Positions 47,322 to 55,215 of a stretch of 64,000 bases of DNA are shown in pieces. A program made the position numbers and the translations under genes. The stretch is from Proteiniphilum acetatigenes DSM 18083. GTDB lineage: Bacteria; Bacteroidota; Bacteroidia; Bacteroidales; Dysgonomonadaceae. Position 1 is the first letter of the stretch, and each line of letters starts with the position of its first letter. Below the pieces are notes generated by a model. It saw nothing but the letters and a program-made list of their open reading frames with translations, ran no database searches and had not been told where the DNA came from. Location: positions 1 to 64,000 of the forward strand of contig NZ_KB905704.1 in assembly GCF_000380985.1 (NCBI RefSeq), given 5' to 3'.

Positions 47322-47403
47322 GTCAGAAACGACTTGTTCCATTACCTGTCAGGGCTACTTTAGCTCCTTTCCTGAAGGAATTCGTTATCTATACTTTTTT
47401 TCG

Positions 47404-47411
47404 TATTTTTG
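47404..47411 (+). promoter_or_regulatory. Promoter -7 element of the osmC-hut operon
   Basis: TATTTTTG matches TAnnTTTG and ends 22 bp before the osmC start codon. A -33 TTTG is not evident. Confidence 0.5.
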
Positions 47412-47433
47412 CGTATCCTTTATTTTATCCTAT

Positions 47434-47910
47434 ATGATTGCTAAAGAGCATATATACAATGTAACAGTCCGATGGACGGGCAACAATGGAACCGGGACAT
47501 CGGATTATCGGTCTTACACGCGAAATCACATTATTTCGGCAAGAAACAAACCTGAGATTCCGGGCTCGTCAGATCCGGTTTTTCGGGGCGACGACACAAA
47601 GTATAATCCCGAAGAACTTTTGTTGGCTTCACTGTCAGGTTGTCATATGTTGTGGTTTCTGCATTTCTGTGCCGATAGCGGAGTTGTGGTCGTCGATTAT
47701 GTGGATAATCCCTTAGGAATCATGATTGAGATGGCGAACGGTGGAGGAAAGTTCAAAGAGGTTACCCTTCAACCTGTGATAACCGTTAGCAGAGAGGTAT
47801 CACCGGATATAATAGAAGTATTACATCAAAAAGCCCATGAACATTGTTTTATCGCTAATTCGGTCAGTTTTCCGGTAAAGCATCGTACTACAATAAAAAT
47901 ATTTGTATGA
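47434..47910 (+). CDS. OsmC-family peroxiredoxin-like protein
   Basis: This 158-residue protein has the OsmC fold. Peroxidatic and resolving cysteines fit Cys70 in SLSGCHMLWFLHFCADSG and Cys79 or the later Cys in HEHCFIANSVSFPV. OsmC proteins reduce organic hydroperoxides. The ATG at 47434 directly follows the promoter; upstream in-frame codons are not conserved-looking. Its stop overlaps the hutU start (ATGA), so it is the first gene of the histidine-degradation operon, an unusual neighbour. Whether it protects the pathway or uses a pathway-linked substrate is unknown. Confidence 0.87.
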   Translation: MIAKEHIYNVTVRWTGNNGTGTSDYRSYTRNHIISARNKPEIPGSSDPVFRGDDTKYNPEELLLASLSGCHMLWFLHFCADSGVVVVDYVDNPLGIMIEMANGGGKFKEVTLQPVITVSREVSPDIIEVLHQKAHEHCFIANSVSFPVKHRTTIKIFV

Positions 47911-49889
47911 AAATAACCTTACCTAATCAATTGCCCCCATATCCTGTATTCCGGGAAGGAATCCGCCGTGCACCCGACCGTGGATTCAGCCTGACAAGCA
48001 GCCAGACAAAAATTGCGTTGCAAAATGCGCTGCGTTATATTCCCACAGAACTGCATCAACAATTAGCCCCTGAGTTTCTGGAAGAACTAAAAATGCGGGG
48101 CAGGATATACGGTTACCGCTATCGTCCCGAAGGAGACCTGAAAGCCAAACCCATCGATCAGTATAAAGGGAAATGTGTGGAAGGAAAAGCCTTTCAGGTG
48201 ATGATCGATAATAATCTTTGTTTCGATATTGCACTCTATCCCTATGAACTGGTCACGTACGGCGAAACCGGACAGGTATGCCAGAACTGGATGCAGTATC
48301 GGCTGATCAAAATGTATCTGGAAGAATTGACGCAGGAGCAGACATTAGTGGTCGAGAGCGGGCATCCGCTGGGACTGTTCAGGTCGAAGCCGGATGCACC
48401 CCGGGTGATCATCACCAACTCGATGATGGTGGGTATATTTGATAACCTGGCGGATTGGGAAATCGCTGCACAGATGGGAGTAGCCAACTACGGGCAGATG
48501 ACTGCCGGCGGATGGATGTATATCGGCCCTCAGGGTATCGTCCATGGCACATTTAATACGCTGTTGAATGCAGGGCGGTTGAAACTGGGCATTCCGCAGG
48601 ACGGTGATCTGCGGGGACTACTGTTTGTCTCCTCCGGGCTGGGTGGGATGAGCGGTGCGCAACCCAAAGCGGCCGATATTACCGGTGCAGTTTCTCTTAT
48701 TGCCGAGGTGGATATGTCGCGTATTGAAACACGTCACTCGCAAGGTTGGGTGCAACGGATTACGGACAATTTAGCAGAAGCATTCCGTTGGGCAGACGAC
48801 GCGATCAAATGTAAAGAACCACTTTCCGTCGCTTATCACGGAAATATTGTCGATCTGCTGGAATTTGCGGAAAAGCACAATATCCATATAGAACTACTGA
48901 GCGACCAGACCTCATGTCACGAACCCTACACAGGCGGTTATTGTCCCGCCGGTGTCACCTTTGAAGAGCGTACCCGTTTGTTGCATGAAGACCGGTCCAG
49001 ATTCAGGGAATTGGTAGATGCATCGCTCCGGCGCCATTTCTATGTGATTCGGAAATTGGTAAACAGAGGTACTTATTTCTTCGACTATGGGAATTCTTTT
49101 ATGAAAGCGGTCTATGATGCCGGAGTGAAAGAGATATCGAAGAACGGCAGGGACGAGAAAGAGGGTTTTATCTGGCCTTCCTATGTGGAGGATATTATGG
49201 GGCCCGAATTGTTTGACTATGGCTATGGCCCTTTCCGTTGGGTCTGCCTGAGTGGAAAGCAGGAAGATCTTGCCAGGACCGACCGCGCTGCGATGGAGTG
49301 CATCGATCCGAACCGGCGTGGGCAGGATCGTGATAATTGGATATGGATTCGTGATGCGGAGAAAAACCGGCTGGTAGTCGGTACGCAAGCGCGTATTCTT
49401 TATCAGGATGCAGAGGGTCGATTAAAAATCGCCTTGAAATTCAACGAGATGGTGCGTAATGGAGAGATCGGTCCTGTGATGCTGGGACGTGACCATCACG
49501 ATGTGAGTGGGACGGATTCTCCATTCAGGGAGACCGCTAATATCAAGGATGGCAGCAACGTGATGGCCGATATGGCAGTACAGTGCTTTGCCGGCAATGC
49601 AGCCCGAGGCATGAGCCTGGTAGCACTGCACAACGGTGGGGGAGTCGGTATCGGAAAAGCGATCAATGGCGGTTTCGGAATGGTCTGTGACGGCAGTGAG
49701 AGGGTAGATGAGATCCTGCGTTCGGCCATGTTCTGGGACGTGATGGGAGGTGTTGCGCGTCGTTCCTGGGCCCGTAACCCCAATGCGATTAGTACCGTGA
49801 AGGCGTTCAACAGTACACATGCGGACGGATATCGTATCACCGAACCTTATCTGGCGGATGATGAGTTACTGGATGATATCATTTTATAA
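47907..49889 (+). CDS. hutU: Urocanate hydratase
   Basis: This 660-residue NAD+-dependent enzyme converts urocanate to imidazolonepropionate. It is the long form (about 660-680 residues, as in many Bacteroidota and animals), not the 550-residue proteobacterial form. NAD-binding features appear around GLGGMSGAQPKAADITG, with GGWMYIGPQGIVHGTF before it and NGGGVGIGKAINGGFGMV near the C-terminus. The start overlaps osmC. It is followed by ftcD after about 105 bp. Confidence 0.95.
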   Translation: MKITLPNQLPPYPVFREGIRRAPDRGFSLTSSQTKIALQNALRYIPTELHQQLAPEFLEELKMRGRIYGYRYRPEGDLKAKPIDQYKGKCVEGKAFQVMIDNNLCFDIALYPYELVTYGETGQVCQNWMQYRLIKMYLEELTQEQTLVVESGHPLGLFRSKPDAPRVIITNSMMVGIFDNLADWEIAAQMGVANYGQMTAGGWMYIGPQGIVHGTFNTLLNAGRLKLGIPQDGDLRGLLFVSSGLGGMSGAQPKAADITGAVSLIAEVDMSRIETRHSQGWVQRITDNLAEAFRWADDAIKCKEPLSVAYHGNIVDLLEFAEKHNIHIELLSDQTSCHEPYTGGYCPAGVTFEERTRLLHEDRSRFRELVDASLRRHFYVIRKLVNRGTYFFDYGNSFMKAVYDAGVKEISKNGRDEKEGFIWPSYVEDIMGPELFDYGYGPFRWVCLSGKQEDLARTDRAAMECIDPNRRGQDRDNWIWIRDAEKNRLVVGTQARILYQDAEGRLKIALKFNEMVRNGEIGPVMLGRDHHDVSGTDSPFRETANIKDGSNVMADMAVQCFAGNAARGMSLVALHNGGGVGIGKAINGGFGMVCDGSERVDEILRSAMFWDVMGGVARRSWARNPNAISTVKAFNSTHADGYRITEPYLADDELLDDIIL

Positions 49890-49994
49890 TAACGCGTGGA
49901 AATACGTAAAATTATCACTACATTTGCCTAGGCTTGATTGAAAATAAAATCAGATCAATATAGAGAAGAAAACAATTCAGATCAGTACCAAATT

Positions 49995-50891
49995 ATGAAC
50001 AAAATCATGGAGTGCGTTCCCAATTTCAGTGAGGGACGCGACAAACAAAAAATTGAAAAAATAGCGGATGCATTCCGGGATAAAGAAGGAGTCAAACTAT
50101 TGGATTACAGCGGTGATGCGGATCATAACCGGTCAGTGATCACCGTTGCAGGCGAACCGGAAGCATTGAAAAACGCGGTGATCGAAGCGATAGGACGAGC
50201 AGTGGAGTTGATCGACCTTACACAACACCACGGCCAGCATCCCCGCATGGGAGCAGTGGATGTGGTACCCTTCATCCCGATTAAGAATGTGACGATGGAG
50301 GAGGCAATAGCACTATCGAAAGAGATGGCACAAACGGTGGGAGAGAGATTTGGCCTGCCGGTTTATCTATATGAAAAGTCAGCTTCTGCAATTCACCGTG
50401 AAAATCTTTCCGCCGTACGTAAAGGAGAATTTGAAGGATTGTCCGATAAGATGAAGCTCCCGGAATGGATACCCGATTTCGGTCCTTCCGAACCGCATCC
50501 TACGGCCGGAGCCGTGGCTATTGGCGCACGTATGCCGTTGGTGGCCTATAATGTGAACCTGGGCACAAATAATCTGGAGATCGCGATCGCCATCAGTAAA
50601 AAAGTACGCCATATCGGCGGAGGATTACGGTTCTGTAAAGCGATGGGCGTGGCACTGGAAGATCGTGGTATCACACAAGTCTCGATGAACCTGACCGACT
50701 ACACCAAAACGGCTATTTACCGAGCTCACGAACTGGTACGCATTGAAGCACAACGCTATGGTGTACCCGTGGTGGGCGCCGAGGTGATCGGCCTTGTACC
50801 CATGGAAGCACTGGTCGACTCCGCCGCTTATTACCTGGGGCTTGAGAATTTCTCCGTCAGCCAGGTGCTTGAAGCACGGTTAATGGAATGA
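49995..50891 (+). CDS. ftcD: Glutamate formimidoyltransferase
   Basis: This 298-residue enzyme transfers the formimino group from N-formimino-glutamate to tetrahydrofolate. It matches the N-terminal domain of vertebrate FTCD only: MNKIMECVPNFSEGRD at the start, TQHHGQHPRMGAVDVVPFIP with the catalytic His residues, and ARMPLVAYNVNLGTNN. The cyclodeaminase activity is encoded separately at 52837. I chose the ATG at 49995, which begins the conserved domain; a TTG 19 codons upstream gives a non-conserved tail. A TACATTTG box (49919-49926) may be an internal promoter. It overlaps hutI (ATGA). Confidence 0.94.
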   Translation: MNKIMECVPNFSEGRDKQKIEKIADAFRDKEGVKLLDYSGDADHNRSVITVAGEPEALKNAVIEAIGRAVELIDLTQHHGQHPRMGAVDVVPFIPIKNVTMEEAIALSKEMAQTVGERFGLPVYLYEKSASAIHRENLSAVRKGEFEGLSDKMKLPEWIPDFGPSEPHPTAGAVAIGARMPLVAYNVNLGTNNLEIAIAISKKVRHIGGGLRFCKAMGVALEDRGITQVSMNLTDYTKTAIYRAHELVRIEAQRYGVPVVGAEVIGLVPMEALVDSAAYYLGLENFSVSQVLEARLME

Positions 50892-52147
50892 CACGAATGG
50901 AAATGAATAACCTGATCATAAAAAATGCCGCCCAGGTAGTTACTTGCAGCGGTTTTGAAGGAAAACGGGGCAGGGAGATGTCTGACTTGCAGGTGATTGA
51001 AGGCGGGACGGTGATCGTGACCGGCGGTGTTATCTCGCATGTCCTGCAACCGGGTGAACCGATTTCCGTAAACGAAAGCGACTACCGGATTCTCCATGCC
51101 GAAGGCAAGGCATTACTTCCCGGATTTGTAGATCCGCATACCCATTTCGTGTTCGGTGGATACCGGGAGGAGGAATTCTCGTGGCGGATGCGTGGCGAAA
51201 GCTATATGGATATTATGAACAAGGGTGGGGGTATTGTAAATACGACCCGTGCCACGCGGGAAGCGACGGAAGAAGAGTTGATAGAATCCGGCATGCAGCG
51301 GCTCGATGCGATGATGCGGCTGGGCATTACCACAGTGGAAGGAAAGAGCGGATACGGGCTTGACAGGGATACCGAACTAAAACAGCTCCATGTGATGCGC
51401 CGCCTGAATGAAACCCATCCGATGGATATCATGCCAACCTTTATGGGAGCACATGCTGTACCGGAGGAATGGAAAGGTAAAGAGGGTGAATTTATAGATT
51501 TCAATATCAGGGAGATGTTCCCGCTTGTGTCACGGGAGCAATTGGCAGAAGCGGTCGATATCTTCTGTGAGAAAGGAGTTTTCTCTGTAGAACAGTCGCG
51601 CCGCTACCTGATGGCTGCACGGGAGCATGGTTTTCTGTTGAAGATGCACGCCGACGAGATAGTACCTTTGGGTGGTGCTGAACTTGCTGCGGAGCTGCAT
51701 TGCGTCTCTGCCGATCATCTCTTGCAGGCATCGGATGAAGGGATCCAAGCCCTGGCCGAAGCAGGTGTAGTCGCTACCTTATTGCCTCTCACTGCCTTTT
51801 CGTTGCGTGAAGAATATGCCCGGGGCCGGGAGATGATTGATGCGGGCTGCATAGTGGCGCTGGCCACGGATCTCAACCCGGGAAGTTCGTTCACTGCATC
51901 GGTACCATTACTCTTCGCTATCGCCTGTATCTATATGCAACTGTCGCCCGAAGAGGCAGTCACCGCTTTTACCATCAACAGTGCGGCGGCCCTCAACCGC
52001 GCAGACCGTATCGGCAGCATCGATGTGGGTAAGCAGGGAGACCTGGTATTGCTACAATTCCCTTCCTATAAATTCCTGCCCTATCATGTGGGGATGAATA
52101 TTGTGGAGACGGTAATAAAAAGAGGAAGTATTGTAATTAAAAATTAA
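50888..52147 (+). CDS. hutI: Imidazolonepropionase
   Basis: This 419-residue metal-dependent amidohydrolase opens imidazolone-5-propionate to N-formimino-glutamate. Metal ligands are visible: HTH in GFVDPHTHFVFGG, His in LKMHADEI, His in SADHLL, and Asp in ATDLNPGS. The substrate loop GKSGYGLD is present. Its TAA stop (52145-52147) lies at the edge of the inverted heptamer arm of an inserted element, so the last residues may have been altered by the insertion. Confidence 0.95.
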   Translation: MTRMEMNNLIIKNAAQVVTCSGFEGKRGREMSDLQVIEGGTVIVTGGVISHVLQPGEPISVNESDYRILHAEGKALLPGFVDPHTHFVFGGYREEEFSWRMRGESYMDIMNKGGGIVNTTRATREATEEELIESGMQRLDAMMRLGITTVEGKSGYGLDRDTELKQLHVMRRLNETHPMDIMPTFMGAHAVPEEWKGKEGEFIDFNIREMFPLVSREQLAEAVDIFCEKGVFSVEQSRRYLMAAREHGFLLKMHADEIVPLGGAELAAELHCVSADHLLQASDEGIQALAEAGVVATLLPLTAFSLREEYARGREMIDAGCIVALATDLNPGSSFTASVPLLFAIACIYMQLSPEEAVTAFTINSAAALNRADRIGSIDVGKQGDLVLLQFPSYKFLPYHVGMNIVETVIKRGSIVIKN

Positions 52148-52573
52148 GAATGAAGAATGAAGAATGAAATATGGCTGATTCCGTATTGAAAATAAAAAGT
52201 TATCAGTTTGCTCTTCAAATAATTCAACTGGTGAAGAATTTACAAAAAGAGCAAAATGAATATATTTTGAGTCGCCAGATAATGAAGAGTGGAACAGCTA
52301 TTGGAGCTTTAATTAGAGAAGCAGAATTTGCACAAAGTAAGTCTGATTTTATTCATAAAATGAGTATCGCTTTAAAGGAAGCCAATGAGACTATTTACTG
52401 GATTTCTCTTTTGAAAGATTTATCCTATATTGACAATGATACCTTTATACCGATGAATTCTAACTGTAATGAATTAATAGCTTTACTCGTCTCGATAATA
52501 AAAACATCAAAGAAAAATTTAAAAAACTAAACATATCATTCTTCATTCTTCATTCTTCATTCTTCATTCTTAA
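52144..52573. mobile_element. Candidate insertion: four-helix-bundle gene bounded by inverted heptamer arms
   Basis: A 25-bp sequence at 52144-52168 (TTAA followed by three GAATGAA units) is repeated perfectly in inverse orientation at 52549-52573, and the right arm has two more heptamer units. Between them lies a single gene, 52171-52530. The element separates hutI from the cyclodeaminase gene. The left arm contains the hutI stop. No transposase is encoded, so mobility would need help in trans, or the arms may have grown by slippage. Confidence 0.5.
52171..52530 (+). CDS. Four-helix-bundle protein (S23/IVP, Avd-like)
   Basis: This 119-residue all-helical protein belongs to the four-helix-bundle family first known from intervening sequences of 23S rRNA genes (S23/IVP) and related to Avd of diversity-generating retroelements. 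Typical features are SYQFALQIIQLVKNL, LSRQIMKSGTAIGALIREAE and KANET-like EANETIYWISLLKD. Such proteins form basic pentamers that bind nucleic acid. Here it is not in an rRNA gene, and no reverse transcriptase or variable-repeat pair is visible. It has no link with histidine metabolism and is enclosed by inverted repeats. Confidence 0.85.
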   Translation: MADSVLKIKSYQFALQIIQLVKNLQKEQNEYILSRQIMKSGTAIGALIREAEFAQSKSDFIHKMSIALKEANETIYWISLLKDLSYIDNDTFIPMNSNCNELIALLVSIIKTSKKNLKN

Positions 52574-52575
52574 CT

Positions 52576-52782
52576 CAAGTTTCGCATGTAAATTTGGGAT
52601 GTATGCAACTAAAGTGGAGACATTTAGATATTTTGTGGGGACCCATAGGTCGAAGTGAGAGTAAAAAGAGTAGCTGTCTGAGCGAAGCGAGTTCTACTCT
52701 TTTAACGAACGAGAGCTACAATGGGTCATAAAATATCGTCAGACGAATGCTTTAGTTGCAATTCTATAACTTACGAAACTTG
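52576..52782. repeat. 207-bp imperfect palindrome (MITE-like or structured RNA)
   Basis: Matching inverted blocks share one centre near 52683: CAAGTTTCG (52576) with CGAAACTTG (52774); TGCAACTAAAG (52604) with CTTTAGTTGCA (52750); GATATTTT (52627) with AAAATATC (52730); GACCCAT (52640) with ATGGGTC (52721); AAAAGAGTAG (52664) with CTACTCTTTT (52694). The loop contains GAGCGAAGCGAG. The gap 52531-52836 has no gene. The right side continues into heptamers ATTCACT/ATTCATT (52794-52821). This could be a non-autonomous element, or could fold as an mRNA hairpin affecting downstream hut genes. Confidence 0.7.
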
Positions 52783-52836
52783 AATTCTTAATTATTCACT
52801 ATTCATTATTCATTATTCACTTTTAACTTTCAAAAT

Positions 52837-53463
52837 ATGAAACTACAGGATTTAACTTTAAAAGAATTTCTTGAAAAAACCGCGGCCAATGAAGCTCTTC
52901 CTGGCGGCGGCAGTTCTTCGGCATTGAATGCCGCTATCGCTTCTGCATTGACCGGGATGATGGCCAACCTGACTGTCGGTAAGAAAAATTATACCGATGT
53001 AGAAGAACTAATGAAAAAGACTGTTGAAGAGATGGAGGAGAACAGATTACACTTTATCAACGATATAGATCGTGATGCGGATGCATACAGTTTGGTGATG
53101 GATGCCTACAAACTGCCCAAAGAGACGGATGAGCAAAAAAAACTGCGCAGCAAAAAAATTCAGGAAGCAATGAAGGTCGCTTCACTCGTCCCGATGGAAG
53201 TAGCGGAACGCGCACATAAAATGTTCGATACCGTCATTGAAACGATCCGGAAAGGAAATAAAAATGCCGTGACTGACGGGATGGTCGGTCTGATGGCTTG
53301 CCGTACTGCCATTATGGGAGCGCTCCTTAATGTCCGTATCAATCTGAGTGGTATTAATGATACGATGTTTGTCGAAGAGTTAAAAGATAAATGTGATAGG
53401 ATTGAAAAAGATGCTATTACCAGGGAAAACAAAATGATCGATTGGGTGAAATCTATAATTTAA
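52837..53463 (+). CDS. Formiminotetrahydrofolate cyclodeaminase-family protein
   Basis: This 208-residue helical protein matches the C-terminal domain of FTCD (FchA-like): LPGGGSSSALNAAIASALTG is the diagnostic folate-binding segment, followed by DRDADAYSLVMDAYKLPK. It should release ammonia from 5-formimino-THF to give 5,10-methenyl-THF. In vertebrates it is fused to the transferase; here it is a separate gene two genes away from ftcD. A methenyl-THF cyclohydrolase activity is an alternative for this family, but the hut context favours cyclodeaminase. Confidence 0.9.
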   Translation: MKLQDLTLKEFLEKTAANEALPGGGSSSALNAAIASALTGMMANLTVGKKNYTDVEELMKKTVEEMEENRLHFINDIDRDADAYSLVMDAYKLPKETDEQKKLRSKKIQEAMKVASLVPMEVAERAHKMFDTVIETIRKGNKNAVTDGMVGLMACRTAIMGALLNVRINLSGINDTMFVEELKDKCDRIEKDAITRENKMIDWVKSII

Positions 53464-53611
53464 TGGAGTAAAACGGACCTGGAAACAAAGATTTCATGCA
53501 TCGAATAAAGTAAAATAACCATATGAAACGAGCATGATAATTGTTCTCACATAAGAACATGACTAAAAGCGAGTTCCATATGACACCATTGAAAATAATA
53601 GTTTTAGTCAT

Positions 53612-55111
53612 ATGAAAAATATTTATTTTATCGGGAAAGGAGAGCTCTCGCTGGATGATCTGAAATGGATCATTACCGAAAATATTAAGGTGGAACTGGC
53701 ACCTGAAGCCAAAGAGCGGATACAGAAATGCCGCGATTATCTTGATAAGAAAATGGAAAACCAAACCGGACCGATCTATGGGATCACTACGGGATTTGGC
53801 TCATTGTATAACCGTACTATTTCAAATGACGACCTGAGCACACTCCAGGAGAACCTGGTGAAATCACATGCTTGCAGCGTGGGTGAAGAGGTGCCACCGT
53901 TGATCGTCAAACTGATGTTCCTGCTTAAAGCATACGCCCTCTCTCTGGGTTATAGCGGGGTACAGGTGGTGACGGTGCAACGGATGCTCGACCTGTTCAA
54001 CAATGATATCCTACCCATCGTGTACGACAAAGGTTCGCTGGGCGCTTCAGGTGACCTTGCTCCGCTTGCTAATCTCTTCCTGCCTTTGATCGGTGTAGGT
54101 GATGTTTTCTACAAAGGAAAGAAACAGGATATCGGTGTGGTACTCGATGAATTCGGTTGGAAACCGATTCGGTTAAAGAGTAAAGAGGGATTGGCGCTGT
54201 TGAACGGTACACAGTTCATGTCAGCCCACGGCGTATATGCCATCCTGAAGGCAGAGCGACTTTCAAAACGGGCCGACCTGATCTCCGCCATGTCGCTCGA
54301 TGCATACGACGGCCATATCGAACCGTTCGAAGAGAAATTACAACTTATCCGTCCTCATCAGGGGCAGTTGGAAACAGGTAGAAATATACGCAGGTTCCTG
54401 GAAGGGAGCGCCATCATCTCCGGGAAAAAGAAACATCTGCAGGATCCGTACTCTTTCCGTTGTGTACCGCAGGTACATGGTGCTACCAAAGATGCCATCA
54501 ATTATGTAAAATCGGTTGTGGTTACAGAGATAAACTCTGTAACCGACAATCCTACCATTTTTCCGGATGACGACGAGATCATTTCGGGTGGGAATTTTCA
54601 CGGACAACCCCTGGCCGTGGCTTTCGATTTTCTGGCCATCGCCCTGGCAGAACTGGGAAATATATCTGAACGGCGTACCGCCCAGCTTATCCTCGGCAAA
54701 CGGGAACTTCCCGAGTTCCTGGTAGCCAATCCCGGCCTTAACTCGGGCTTTATGATCCCTCAATATGTGGCGGCATCGGTGGTGAGCCAGAATAAGATGT
54801 ACAGCTATGCCGCAAGTACCGACTCGATTGTCTCTTCCAACGGGCAGGAAGATCATGTGAGCATGGGGGCCACCTCGGCTGTCAAACTGCTCAAAGTGAT
54901 GGATAATCTCGATATCATTCTTTCCATTGAGCTGATGAATGCGGCACAGGCAATGGAATTCAGGCGCCCCCTTAAATCTTCCCCGTTGATAGAAAAGATA
55001 CTGAAAGCTTATCGCAAAGAAGTGCCTTTTATCGATGAAGATATTGTGATGTATAAAGAAATACGAAAAACGACCTCATTTCTTAACCGGTTAGAGGTCG
55101 ATGATATTTAA
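53612..55111 (+). CDS. hutH: Histidine ammonia-lyase
   Basis: This 499-residue enzyme removes ammonia from L-histidine to give urocanate, the first step of the pathway. The MIO cofactor forms from Ala145-Ser146-Gly147 in GSLGASGDLAPLANLF. Other signatures: GITTGFGSLYN, QDPYSFRCVPQVHGATKD and NPTIF. The length is standard. It lies 148 bp after the cyclodeaminase gene; that gap has a GTTCT/AGAAC hairpin and three CATATG sites but no gene. Confidence 0.96.
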   Translation: MKNIYFIGKGELSLDDLKWIITENIKVELAPEAKERIQKCRDYLDKKMENQTGPIYGITTGFGSLYNRTISNDDLSTLQENLVKSHACSVGEEVPPLIVKLMFLLKAYALSLGYSGVQVVTVQRMLDLFNNDILPIVYDKGSLGASGDLAPLANLFLPLIGVGDVFYKGKKQDIGVVLDEFGWKPIRLKSKEGLALLNGTQFMSAHGVYAILKAERLSKRADLISAMSLDAYDGHIEPFEEKLQLIRPHQGQLETGRNIRRFLEGSAIISGKKKHLQDPYSFRCVPQVHGATKDAINYVKSVVVTEINSVTDNPTIFPDDDEIISGGNFHGQPLAVAFDFLAIALAELGNISERRTAQLILGKRELPEFLVANPGLNSGFMIPQYVAASVVSQNKMYSYAASTDSIVSSNGQEDHVSMGATSAVKLLKVMDNLDIILSIELMNAAQAMEFRRPLKSSPLIEKILKAYRKEVPFIDEDIVMYKEIRKTTSFLNRLEVDDI

Positions 55112-55169
55112 ACAACCTGCCGGATGAAAAACAGAGACTGGTTTTTTCCGATAAATGATGAAGATTAAC

Positions 55170-55177
55170 TATATTTG
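55170..55177 (+). promoter_or_regulatory. Possible promoter -7 element of the MFS gene
   Basis: TATATTTG, an exact TAnnTTTG match, lies 38 bp before the MFS start codon. It would allow transcription separate from hutH. Confidence 0.45.
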
Positions 55178-55215
55178 TCTCTTCAAAAAAACAGACATCA
55201 AAAAATAACAAGAAA

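Noticed and set aside
52171-52530. Diversity-generating retroelement based on the Avd-like protein
   Set aside because: No reverse transcriptase and no template/variable repeat pair are visible in the window.
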